A stretch of 64,000 nt of DNA from contig NZ_VDMS01000001.1 in assembly GCF_006346395.1 (NCBI RefSeq), forward strand, positions 1,736,001-1,800,000. The letters are read 5' to 3'. Below the pieces are notes generated by a model. That model ran no database searches, was not told where the DNA came from, and was given only the letters and a program-made list of their open reading frames with translations. Origin of the DNA: Nocardioides plantarum. Its GTDB lineage: Bacteria > Actinomycetota > Actinomycetes > Propionibacteriales > Nocardioidaceae. The position numbers and the translations under genes are program-made. Shown here one piece after another: positions 36,818-45,003 of this stretch. Numbering within the stretch: position 1 is the stretch's first letter; each line of letters opens with the position of its first letter.

Positions 36818-39800
36818 GTGAGCAGCATGTCGACCAGCACCGCCAGCCAGGGTCTGCCCACGATCCGGGGCGGCCGGGTCGAGCAGCCCGAGATGCCGAG
36901 CGGTCAGCTCGTGCTGCAACCCCCGCCGCAGATCCAGCAGAGCGAGGGCGCCGCAGGCGTCGCGATGAACGCGATCCCGATGCTCGGCAGCCTGGGCTCG
37001 ATCGTGCTGGTGGCGACGATCAGCCGAGGCGCCGGGGCCGGCGCCGGCGGCAAGAGCTTCCTCGCGGCGGGCATGTTCCTGTTCGCCACGGTCGGGTTCA
37101 TCATCGTCCAGATCGACCGGCAGCGTAAGCAGCGCGCCCAGCAGGTCACCGGGTCGCGGACCGAGTACCTCCGCTACCTCTCGAGCGTGCGCAAGCTGGC
37201 CCGCGAGGCCGCGACCCAGCAGCGCCGGGCGCTGACCTGGCACCACCCCGACCCCTCGGCCCTGCCCGCCCTCGCCGAGGAGCGGACCCGGGTCTGGGAG
37301 CACCACCCGACCGACGGGCACTACCTCCAGGTCCGCTACGGACTGTGCTCCCAGCCGCTGGCCCTCGAGCTCGTGCCTCCCGAGAGCGCGCCGATCGACG
37401 ACGTCGACCCGGCCGCCGCGTCCGCGCTGCACCGGCTCCTCGTGGTGCACCGCACCCAGCCCGACCTGCCCGCCTCGATCGACCTGCGGGCCTTCGACCG
37501 GATCGAGGTGTGCGGCGAGGAGGAGCAGGCGCGAGCCCTGGCCCGCGCCATCATCTGCTCCGCCACCGCCTTCCAGTCCCCCGACAACCTCGTGGTGGCG
37601 GTGCTGTCCTCCGAGCACCACCTGGCCCACTGGGACTGGGTCAAGTGGCTGCCGCACGCGCTGAGCCAGGAGCAGACCGACGCGGTCGGGCCGATGCGCA
37701 TGGTGACCACGACGCTGGACGACCTCGCGGCGCTGCTGCCGCCCGACCTCAGCGACCGGCCCCGTTTCGGCGCCGACGAGCGGCCGGCGACCCCGCACAT
37801 CCTGCTGGTGACCGACGGGGTCGAGCTGCCGCCGGGCAACCACGTCGTACCGCCCGACGGGCTGCACGGCGTCACGCTGCTCGACCTGCCGACCCGGTGG
37901 ATGGAGCTCGAGGACGCCACCCGGCTGCGGCTGCAGCTGCACGGCGGACCGGACGCCGACGGGCTCGTCGCGGTCGAGGCCCTGCGGCTGCGCGAGGAGC
38001 CGATCCGGGCCAAGGCCGACCAGTGCGACGCGGCGACCGCGGAGGCCTTCGCGCGACGGCTGACCCCGCTGCACAGCGTCACGGTGGCCGGACCGGTCGA
38101 CACCGGCACCCCCGGCGAGATCAGTGGTCCCAACGACTTCATGGACCTGTTGGGTCTGGGTGACGTCCACACCTTCGACCCCGACGCCGCCTGGCGCACC
38201 CGCCCGGCCCGCGACCGGCTGCGAGTCCCGATCGGGCTGGGCGAGAACGGCAGCCTGGTCCACCTCGACATCAAGGAGTCCGCCCAGCAGGGCATGGGCC
38301 CGCACGGCCTGTGCATCGGCGCGACCGGCTCCGGCAAGTCGGAGTTCCTGCGCACCCTGGTGCTGGGGCTCGCGATGACCCACTCCCCCGAGCAGCTCAA
38401 CATGGTCCTCGTCGACTTCAAGGGTGGGGCGACCTTCGCCGGCATGTCGGAGATGCCGCACGTCTCGGCCGTGATCACCAACCTCGCCAACGAGCTCACC
38501 CTGGTCGACCGCATGCAGGACGCCCTGTCCGGCGAAATGGTGCGCCGCCAGGAGCTGCTGCGCGAGGCCGGCAACTTCGCCTCGGTGCGCGACTACGAGA
38601 AGGCCCGGGCCGCCGGCGAGGACCTCGCCCCGATGCCGTCGCTCTTCATCGTCGTCGACGAGTTCTCCGAGATGCTGTCGGCCAAGCCCGAGTTCATCGA
38701 CCTGTTCGTCGCGATCGGCCGCCTCGGCCGGTCGCTCGGCCTGCACCTGCTGCTGGCCTCGCAGCGTCTCGAGGAGGGCCGCCTGCGCGGCCTGGAGTCC
38801 CACCTGTCCTACCGGATCGGCCTGCGGACGTTCAGCTCCCAGGAGTCGCGGGCGGTGCTCGGCGTGCCCGACGCCTACGAGCTCCCGGCCGTGCCCGGCC
38901 TGGGCTACCTCAAGCCCGACCCCACGACGCTGACGCGCTTCAAGGCCGCCTACGTCTCCGGCCCGCCGGTCAGCGGTCGCCGGGCGGTCCCCCGCGACGA
39001 GGGAGGACACGTCCGCGGCATCCTGCCGTTCACGATCTCCGAGGTGCTCTCGCTCGAGCCCGAGCCCGAGCCCGTCGTCGACGTCGTCGTCGCACCGACC
39101 GACACCCAGGAGTCGCTGCTCGACGTGGCCGTCGACCACATGGAGGGCCGCGGCACCGCCGCCCACCAGGTGTGGCTGCCCCCGCTCGACGAGCCCGACA
39201 CCCTCGACCAGCTGATGGGCGACCTCGTCGAGGACCCGGCGCTCGGTCTCGTCTCGCCCCGCTGGCGCGAGCTGGGCGGACTCGTCGTACCGCTCGGCAC
39301 CGTGGACCGGCCGCGCGAGCAGCGCCGCGACACGCTGACCTTCAACCTCAGCGGCGCGTCGGGCCACGTCGCGGTCGTCGGCGGCCCCCGCAGCGGCAAG
39401 AGCACGCTGCTGCGCACCCTCGTCGCCAGCATGTCGCTGACCACGACCCCGCTGGAGTCGCAGTTCTTCATCCTCGACTTCGGTGGGGGCACCTTCTCGC
39501 CCCTCGCCTCGCTGCCCCACGTGGCCGGCGTGGGCACCCGCAGCGAGCCCGACGTCGTACGCCGGATCGCGGCCGAGGTGCAGGGCGTCGTCGACCGCCG
39601 CGAGGCCTACTTCCGGGCCAACGGCATCGACTCGATCGAGACCTACCGCACCCGGCGGGCCCAGGGTCGCGCCGACGACGGCTACGGCGACGTCTTCCTG
39701 GTCGTCGACGGCTGGAGCACGCTGCGCTCCGACTTCGACGACCTCGAGATGTCGCTGCAGGTGCTGGCCTCGCGCGGCCTCACGTTCGGGCTGCACATCC

Positions 39801-40867
39801 TGGCCGGCGCCGCTCGCTGGAACGACTTCCGCGCCGCGATGCGCGACCAGCTCGGCACCCGCGTCGAGCTCAAGCTCGGCGACGCCATGGACTCCGAGAT
39901 CGACCGCAAGATCTCCCAGCTCGTGCCGACCAACCGCCCCGGCCGCGGCCTGGTGCCCGGCAAGCTGCATTTCCTGGGGGCCCTGCCGCGCATCGACGGC
40001 CAGCCGACCGCCGCGACCCTCGGCGACGGCGTCGACGACCTCATCGCCCGGATCAGCGCGGCCTGGACCGGCCCCTCGGGGCCCAAGCTGCGCCTGCTGC
40101 CCGAGCAGATCGCCATCGAGCGGGTGCTCGAGATGGCCGGCGTCAGCGACGACCCCGACGACCCCGCCACCCGCCGCCTCTACCTCGGCGTCAACGAGAA
40201 GGAGCTCGCTCCCGTCTCGCTCGACCCCGAGACCCAGCCGCACCTGCTGCTGCTCGGCGACGGCGGCTCGGGCAAGAGCGCCTTCCTGCGCACCCACGTC
40301 CACGAGGTGATGCGCACCCGCTCGGCCAAGGAGGCGCAGATCGTCGTCGTCGACTACCGCCGTTCCCTGCTGGGCGAGGTCCCCGAGGAGTACCTCCTCA
40401 ACTACCTGACCTCCGCCACCCAGGCCCAGCCGGCTCTCAAGGACCTCGCCGCCTACCTCGAGAGCCGCATCCCCGGCCCCGACGTCACGCCCGAGCAGCT
40501 GCGCAACCGGTCGTGGTGGACCGGCGCCGAGGTCTTCGTCGTCGTCGACGACTACGACCTCGTCGCCACCCAGCAGACCTCCCCCGTCGCCCTGCTGCAG
40601 CCCCTGCTCGCCCAGGCGCGCGACGTCGGCCTGCACGTCATGGTGGCCCGCCGCTCCGGCGGCGCGTCCCGCGCGCTCTACGAGCCGATCATCCAGTCGA
40701 TCCGCGACCTGGCCATGCCCCAGCTGATGCTCTCGGGCTCCCCCGACGAGGGCCCCCTGCTCGGCAACCTCCGCCCCCAGCCGATGCCGCCGGGCCGCGG
40801 CCGCCTCATCACGCGCGAGCGTGGGGTCGAGGTCGTCCAGTCGGCGTGGCGGGAGGCGTCGCTCTAG
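36818..40867 (+). CDS. eccC: Type VII secretion ATPase EccC (three FtsK/SpoIIIE domains)
   Basis: 1349 residues from GTG 36818. Two membrane helices near 50-100, a DUF region, then three ATPase modules with P-loops at 501-508 (GATGSGKS), 855-862 (GGPRSGKS) and 1147-1154 (GDGGSGKS). Walker B strands are MVLVDFKGG, FFILDFGGG and IVVVDYRR. EccCa and EccCb are fused in one chain, as in most non-ESX-1 systems. The motor recognises WXG100 C-termini and drives export. Divergent from the second EccD gene with a 142-bp promoter region between. Confidence 0.95.
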   Translation: MSSMSTSTASQGLPTIRGGRVEQPEMPSGQLVLQPPPQIQQSEGAAGVAMNAIPMLGSLGSIVLVATISRGAGAGAGGKSFLAAGMFLFATVGFIIVQIDRQRKQRAQQVTGSRTEYLRYLSSVRKLAREAATQQRRALTWHHPDPSALPALAEERTRVWEHHPTDGHYLQVRYGLCSQPLALELVPPESAPIDDVDPAAASALHRLLVVHRTQPDLPASIDLRAFDRIEVCGEEEQARALARAIICSATAFQSPDNLVVAVLSSEHHLAHWDWVKWLPHALSQEQTDAVGPMRMVTTTLDDLAALLPPDLSDRPRFGADERPATPHILLVTDGVELPPGNHVVPPDGLHGVTLLDLPTRWMELEDATRLRLQLHGGPDADGLVAVEALRLREEPIRAKADQCDAATAEAFARRLTPLHSVTVAGPVDTGTPGEISGPNDFMDLLGLGDVHTFDPDAAWRTRPARDRLRVPIGLGENGSLVHLDIKESAQQGMGPHGLCIGATGSGKSEFLRTLVLGLAMTHSPEQLNMVLVDFKGGATFAGMSEMPHVSAVITNLANELTLVDRMQDALSGEMVRRQELLREAGNFASVRDYEKARAAGEDLAPMPSLFIVVDEFSEMLSAKPEFIDLFVAIGRLGRSLGLHLLLASQRLEEGRLRGLESHLSYRIGLRTFSSQESRAVLGVPDAYELPAVPGLGYLKPDPTTLTRFKAAYVSGPPVSGRRAVPRDEGGHVRGILPFTISEVLSLEPEPEPVVDVVVAPTDTQESLLDVAVDHMEGRGTAAHQVWLPPLDEPDTLDQLMGDLVEDPALGLVSPRWRELGGLVVPLGTVDRPREQRRDTLTFNLSGASGHVAVVGGPRSGKSTLLRTLVASMSLTTTPLESQFFILDFGGGTFSPLASLPHVAGVGTRSEPDVVRRIAAEVQGVVDRREAYFRANGIDSIETYRTRRAQGRADDGYGDVFLVVDGWSTLRSDFDDLEMSLQVLASRGLTFGLHILAGAARWNDFRAAMRDQLGTRVELKLGDAMDSEIDRKISQLVPTNRPGRGLVPGKLHFLGALPRIDGQPTAATLGDGVDDLIARISAAWTGPSGPKLRLLPEQIAIERVLEMAGVSDDPDDPATRRLYLGVNEKELAPVSLDPETQPHLLLLGDGGSGKSAFLRTHVHEVMRTRSAKEAQIVVVDYRRSLLGEVPEEYLLNYLTSATQAQPALKDLAAYLESRIPGPDVTPEQLRNRSWWTGAEVFVVVDDYDLVATQQTSPVALLQPLLAQARDVGLHVMVARRSGGASRALYEPIIQSIRDLAMPQLMLSGSPDEGPLLGNLRPQPMPPGRGRLITRERGVEVVQSAWREASL

Positions 40868-40919
40868 GGGTCCCTTCGGGGGCGCCTGGGTGCGCCCGGT
40901 GCGTGGCCCGGAAAACGAT

Positions 40920-41384
40920 TCAGTGGAGGTGCTCGCCTGCGCCGGTGACCTTGAGGTGGGGGAGGTCGTCGAGGTTGTAGTGGAGCTCGTGGGTGCGCTG
41001 GTAGCCGGTGTGGCTGACCCGCCAGCCCTCCGGCGTACGGACGTAGCGGTCCTCGTAGAACGAGGCGCCCTCGAGCAGGAACTTGAAGGCCTCCACGACG
41101 ACGCGGTCCTGGAGGTACCAGTGGCCGACGGCGGTGTCGCCGTCGACGGTGATCTCGGGGTGGTGGACCTGGTGGAGGGTGAGGATGCCCCCGCCGAGGT
41201 TCTGGCGCATGTAGGCCACCAGGGCGGTGCGGTCCTCGAAGACCAGGCCGTTGTAGTCGCCGGTGGCCTCGGGGACGAAGCAGGCGGCGAAGGCGTCCCA
41301 GTCCTTGGTGTCGAGCGAGCGCAGGTAGCGGTACTTGAGCTGGCTGATGTCGTGCACGTCGATCAGGTCGTCGAGGGTGGTCAC
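40920..41384 (-). CDS. SnoaL-like / NTF2-fold protein
   Basis: 154 residues from GTG 41384 (VTTLDDLIDVHDISQLKYRY). The start DISQLKYRYLRSLDTKDWDAFAACF, HQVHHPEITVDGDTAVGHWYL and FYEDRYVRTPEGWRVSHTGY match the SnoaL_4 group (NTF2 cone fold) of small hydratase, isomerase or dehydratase-like enzymes. Catalytic Tyr/Asp/His positions are plausible but unassigned; substrate unknown. Stands alone; no clear Shine-Dalgarno. Confidence 0.88.
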   Translation of the reverse strand: MTTLDDLIDVHDISQLKYRYLRSLDTKDWDAFAACFVPEATGDYNGLVFEDRTALVAYMRQNLGGGILTLHQVHHPEITVDGDTAVGHWYLQDRVVVEAFKFLLEGASFYEDRYVRTPEGWRVSHTGYQRTHELHYNLDDLPHLKVTGAGEHLH

Positions 41385-41475
41385 GAGAGCAACGTAAGCC
41401 AGATCACGTGCAGATGAGACGTGCTTGTAACCCGCGGTCAATCTTCGCGAGAAGTCGGCACCGCACGCTGTGGTC

Positions 41476-41652
41476 ATGACCGAGAACGAGAAGAAGGAGG
41501 CAGCGACGCTCGATCAGCGCCGCGCCGCCCGCGTTGCCCTCAAGACCCGCCACTCCCAGAGCGTGGTCCGACTCATGGACGAGCGGGCCGACCTCCGCGG
41601 TGTCCACCCCCTGGCCGACTTCGTCGACGAGTCCGTGCGCTGGACCGCCTGA
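41476..41652 (+). CDS. Small charged protein, unknown
   Basis: 58 residues from ATG 41476 (MTENEKKEAATLDQRRAARV). Helical and highly charged, with G/C-rich third codon positions as in real genes here. No recognisable domain. Divergent from the SnoaL-like gene. GTG 41470 two codons earlier is an alternative start. Confidence 0.5.
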   Translation: MTENEKKEAATLDQRRAARVALKTRHSQSVVRLMDERADLRGVHPLADFVDESVRWTA

Positions 41653-41834
41653 GGTCCCCGACCCCGGACGCACCGCGCCTCTCCCCCATTCCTCTCCTCC
41701 CTCACGCTTCCCCCTTCCCCCCGGTACGGGGCCACGACGTCACCGACGTCGTGGCCTCGTGGCGTTCCATGGGGTGTGGATCGCTCCCAGGGGACGCAGA
41801 AGCCGCGCAGACCGGCGACGTTTACACTCCCGAG

Positions 41835-42143
41835 GTGATCTTCAAGCGCGTGGGCGAGGGGCGTCCCTACCCGGCCCACGGACTGAGCTCGTCCGCGTGG
41901 GCGGCGCTCCCGCCGCGCCAGGTGCGCCTCAGCGACCTCGTGACCACCAAGGACACCCTGCAGCTGGCCGCCCTCCTCGACGAGGACTCCACGTTCTACG
42001 GCGACCTGTTCGCCCACGTCGTGCTGTGGCGCGGCGAGCTTTACCTCGAGGACGGCCTGCACCGCGCGCTGCGTGCGGCCCTGCAGCAGCGCCACGTCCT
42101 GCACGCGCGCGTGCACCAGCTGACCGAGGCGGCGGCGACGTGA
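41835..42143 (+). CDS. Conserved small protein upstream of LytR_C gene (VapB-type annotation possible)
   Basis: 102 residues from GTG 41835 (VIFKRVGEGRPYPAHGLSSS). The strings RVGEGRPYPAHGL, PPRQVRLSDLVTTK and EDSTFYGDLFAHVVLWRGELYLEDGLHRA are widely conserved in actinobacteria, always next to a LytR C-terminal domain gene. I recall homologues labelled as VapB-family antitoxins, but no toxin gene is adjacent and nothing in the sequence proves that role. GTGA overlap with the next gene. Confidence 0.78.
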   Translation: MIFKRVGEGRPYPAHGLSSSAWAALPPRQVRLSDLVTTKDTLQLAALLDEDSTFYGDLFAHVVLWRGELYLEDGLHRALRAALQQRHVLHARVHQLTEAAAT

Positions 42144-42658
42144 GCGAGCGGGGCGCGGGCTACCTGCGCACCGCGGCGACGCTCGGCGTCCTCGCCCTGT
42201 TGCTCCTGCTCGGCGTCACCCGTGGCCTCGAGGCGGTGTCCAAGCCGTTCCCCAAGGGCAACGAGCCGCCGATCTGCGTGGAGACCGACCTGGGCAAGGG
42301 CGACATCCTGCGCGTCGGCGGCATCACCGTCAGCGTCATCAACGCCGGCGAGAAGTCCGGCCAGGCACGCAAGACGCTCGACAAGCTCGAGGAGCTGGGC
42401 TTCGCCGGCGGCGAGGTCTCCAACCTGCCCGACCCGAAGGTCCGCACGGCCGAGATCCGGGTCGCCGGCGGCAAGACCCCCGCGGCCCGTCTCCTGCGCA
42501 CCTACGTCGGCGGCCAGGTCAAGATCGTCGACGAGCAGGCCAGCTCGGCGGGCGTGACGCTGGTCGTGGGCGACCGGTTCTCCGGCATCCGCAAGGGCCG
42601 TCAGGGCATCCGGATCACCGAACCCGCCACGGTCTGCGGTCCGACCGGCACCGGCTGA
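42140..42658 (+). CDS. LytR C-terminal domain membrane-anchored protein
   Basis: 172 residues from GTG 42140. N-terminal membrane helix (about 8-26, TAATLGVLALLLLLGVTRGL) and an extracellular LytR_C domain (ILRVGGITVSVINAGEKSGQ ... VGDRFSGIRKGRQGIRI) resembling the accessory domain of LCP cell-wall ligases, without the catalytic LCP part. Probably cell-envelope associated. Coupled by 4-bp overlap to the preceding gene. Confidence 0.85.
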   Translation: MSERGAGYLRTAATLGVLALLLLLGVTRGLEAVSKPFPKGNEPPICVETDLGKGDILRVGGITVSVINAGEKSGQARKTLDKLEELGFAGGEVSNLPDPKVRTAEIRVAGGKTPAARLLRTYVGGQVKIVDEQASSAGVTLVVGDRFSGIRKGRQGIRITEPATVCGPTGTG

Positions 42659-42671
42659 CCTTTCGCGAGCC

Positions 42672-42919
42672 GAGCCGTCGGCCGGACCCTGCGGCTCGGC
42701 GGCCGCCACCCAGACCAGCGGCAGCCATGCCAGGCAGAGGCGGCCAGCGAGGCGCGGGCCGGCCAGAGCCAACCAGCCGACCGGCGCCCCTCGCCCCGCC
42801 CAGGCCGACCACAGAGCGCACGGAGCCGTCGGCCGGACCCTGCGGCTCAGCGGCCGCCACCCAGACCAGCGGCAGCCGTGCCAGGCAGAGGCGGCCAGCG
42901 AGGCGCGGGCCGGCCAGAG
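42672..42919. repeat. Pair of 97-bp direct repeats
   Basis: Copies at 42672-42768 and 42823-42919, offset 151 bp, differ at only two positions (ctcggc/ctcagc and gccatgcc/gccgtgcc). They start gagccgtcggccggaccctg and end gggccggccagag. Fill the gap between the convergent LytR_C and antiporter genes; no coding content seen. Confidence 0.93.
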
Positions 42920-42932
42920 GCGACCATCGGGA

Positions 42933-44426
42933 CTAGTCGGGGAGCCACTGGGCCAGGCGGCCCTTGGCGCTGACCTGCCGCAGCCGCTCCTCGGTCCGCT
43001 CGCGCGCCTTGCGCGGGGTGACGACCAGCAGGTCGTCGCCGTGCCGCAGGACCGTACGTCGCTCGGGGACGAGCGTCTCGCCGTCGCGGATCACCAACGA
43101 CACCGACGCGCCCTTGGGCAGGCGCAGCTCGCCGACCTCGACGCCGTGCAGCCGCGACACCGGGCTGATCGTGATCTGCAGCAGGTCGGCCTGCACCCGC
43201 TCTAGAGGTGCGGCCTCGAGGTCGAGGTCGCGGGGCTCCGAGCGGCGGGTCACCCGCAGGAGCCGGGCCACCAGCGGCAGCGACGGTGCGGTGATCAGTG
43301 TGTAGACGACCACCATCACGAAGACGATGTCGAAGAGTCGCTCGGCGTCGTCGACCCCCTGGCTGAGCGGGATCATCGTCAGCACGATGGGGACGGCCCC
43401 GCGCAGGCCCGCCCACGACAGGAACGACAGCTCCCGCCAGGGCATGGGCTGCACGACGGTGCTGACCAGCACCGACAGCGGCCGGGCGATCAGGGTCAGC
43501 AGCAGTCCGGCGAGCAGCGCCGTACCGACGATCCCGAGGGTGATCCGGCCGGGCGACAGCAGCAGCCCGAGCATCACGAACAGGCCGATCTGGGCGAGCC
43601 AGGCGATGCCCTCGGCGAAGGACCTCGTGGTCTGGCGGTGCGGCAGGTCGGAGTTGCCGAGCACGAGGGCGGCGACGTAGATCGCCGCGAAGCCGCTGCC
43701 GTGCAGTCCGACGGTCGAGCCGTAGGCCAGGAAGGCCAGGCTGATCACGGCCAGCGGATAGAGGCCGGACGACGGCAGCGCGACCCGGCGCATGATCCAC
43801 GCGCCACCGAAGCCGACCACCAGCCCGATCGCGACACCGAGGACGAGCTCGAAGACGATGATGCCGACCATGCCGAGGACCCCGCTCTCGGCGACCGCGC
43901 CGGTCGAGATCAGCGAGACCAGCACGACCGTCGGGGCGTCGTTGAGACCCGACTCGGCCTCCAGCGACCCGACCAGGCGCTGCGGGAGCGGGACGACCCG
44001 CAGCACGGAGAACACCGCGGCGGCGTCGGTCGGCGAGCAGACCGCGCCGAGCAGGACCGCGAGCTCCCACGGCAGGCCCAGCAGGTAGTGGGACCCGACG
44101 GCGACGACACCGACCGAGACGGCCACGCCGACGGTCGCCAGGGACAGGCCCAGCCGCATCGACGGCTTGGCCTCGCGCCAGCTGGTGGTCAGACCACCCT
44201 CGGTGAGGATGACCGCGAGCGCCGCGAACCCCAGGGCGTGCGCGGCCTCGGCGTTCTCGAAGTCGATGCCCACCCCGGACTCGCCGAGCACGACACCCAT
44301 CAGCAGGTAGATCAGCAAGCTGGGCAGGCCGGCGCGGCTCGAGACGCGGACGGCGAGGATCGCCGCCAGGGTGACTGCCGACCCCACCAGCACGAACAGG
44401 TCGAGCTGATGGACATCGAAGGACAC
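42933..44426 (-). CDS. Cation/proton antiporter (CPA1, K+/H+ type) with TrkA_C-like domain
   Basis: 497 residues from GTG 44426 (VSFDVHQLDLFVLVGSAVTL), with GAGAGG 5 nt upstream; GTG 44432 is possible. Twelve or so membrane helices with family signatures GAVCSPTDAAAVFSVL, ESGLNDAPTVVLVSLI (the ND ion site) and SWAGLRGAVPIVLTMIP. A C-terminal RCK_C/TrkA_C-like domain (VGELRLPKGASVSLVIRDGE, LVPERRTVLRHGDDLLVVTP) likely senses a ligand. Exchanges K+ or Na+ for H+ across the membrane, as in CvrA/NhaP2 proteins. Confidence 0.92.
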   Translation of the reverse strand: MSFDVHQLDLFVLVGSAVTLAAILAVRVSSRAGLPSLLIYLLMGVVLGESGVGIDFENAEAAHALGFAALAVILTEGGLTTSWREAKPSMRLGLSLATVGVAVSVGVVAVGSHYLLGLPWELAVLLGAVCSPTDAAAVFSVLRVVPLPQRLVGSLEAESGLNDAPTVVLVSLISTGAVAESGVLGMVGIIVFELVLGVAIGLVVGFGGAWIMRRVALPSSGLYPLAVISLAFLAYGSTVGLHGSGFAAIYVAALVLGNSDLPHRQTTRSFAEGIAWLAQIGLFVMLGLLLSPGRITLGIVGTALLAGLLLTLIARPLSVLVSTVVQPMPWRELSFLSWAGLRGAVPIVLTMIPLSQGVDDAERLFDIVFVMVVVYTLITAPSLPLVARLLRVTRRSEPRDLDLEAAPLERVQADLLQITISPVSRLHGVEVGELRLPKGASVSLVIRDGETLVPERRTVLRHGDDLLVVTPRKARERTEERLRQVSAKGRLAQWLPD

Positions 44427-44458
44427 GGTCACCTCTCGCTGGGTGGCAGTGCCCCAGC

Positions 44459-44971
44459 CTATCGGTCCGACGGGGCCGTTCTCGACCGCGAACGGTGGGC
44501 CGAGATCGCGATCCGGACGATCTCGGTGGTCTCGCCCGGCTCGTCGTCGATCCGGTCGATCAGCACCCAGGCCGCGCGGTCGGTGGACCCGCCGACCTCG
44601 AGGGTGCCGAGCTCGCCGCCGGTGACCGTGGCGTCGTACAGCACGCGGACGGCCTTGAACGGCAACGGCCGGTCCGGGCGACCGTGGGGGTTGCTCCAGG
44701 TGTGCACGGTGATCGGGTCCCCGACGGCGATGTCGTAGCCCGTCTCCTCCTTGACCTCGCGCACGACGCCCTCGGCGGGCTGCTCCTCGAACTCGACGCC
44801 GCCGCCCGGCAGGCTCCAGCCGGGGGTGCCGACGCCCTCCCCGTTCCACCAGGAGAGCAGGATCCGGTCGCCGGAGCCGTCGTCGTGGCTCGGGTCGGTG
44901 TCGACGATCAGCGCGTAGGCCGCCAGCCGCATCTGGTACTCGGAGAAGTGCACCCGCGAACGGTAGGACAC
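44459..44971 (-). CDS. NUDIX hydrolase
   Basis: 170 residues from GTG 44971. NUDIX box GGGVEFEEQPAEGVVREVKEETGYD contains the GX5EX7REUXEEXGU pattern intact. Substrate unknown. Start codons at 44950 (GTG, VHFSEYQMRL) and 44932 (ATG) are alternatives. If 44971 is used, it begins only 7 bp from the KstR-type palindrome shared with the divergent flavoprotein gene. Confidence 0.88.
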   Translation of the reverse strand: MSYRSRVHFSEYQMRLAAYALIVDTDPSHDDGSGDRILLSWWNGEGVGTPGWSLPGGGVEFEEQPAEGVVREVKEETGYDIAVGDPITVHTWSNPHGRPDRPLPFKAVRVLYDATVTGGELGTLEVGGSTDRAAWVLIDRIDDEPGETTEIVRIAISAHRSRSRTAPSDR

Positions 44972-44977
44972 CGCAGA

Positions 44978-44993
44978 CTAGAACCTGTTCTAG
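44978..44993. promoter_or_regulatory. KstR-type operator in the NUDIX/flavoprotein promoter
   Basis: ctagaacctgttctag is a perfect 7-bp inverted repeat with a 2-bp spacer, and positions 44979-44992 match the published KstR consensus TNNAACNNGTTNNA at every fixed base. A -10-like tagaat (44991-44996) overlaps it and lies 7 nt from the GTG at 45004, fitting a leaderless, KstR-repressed transcript. Confidence 0.75.
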
Positions 44994-45003
44994 AATCGGG
45001 GAC

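Noticed and set aside
35219-40636. Very long minus-strand open frame (about 1800 codons) over eccC and the second EccD gene
   Set aside because: It is Val/Gly/Arg-rich and lies antisense to eccC, whose three P-loop modules are intact; high-GC genes routinely leave their complement open.
41835-42143. Toxin-antitoxin locus
   Set aside because: Only a half-remembered VapB label supports it; no toxin gene lies beside it and the partner is a LytR_C membrane protein.
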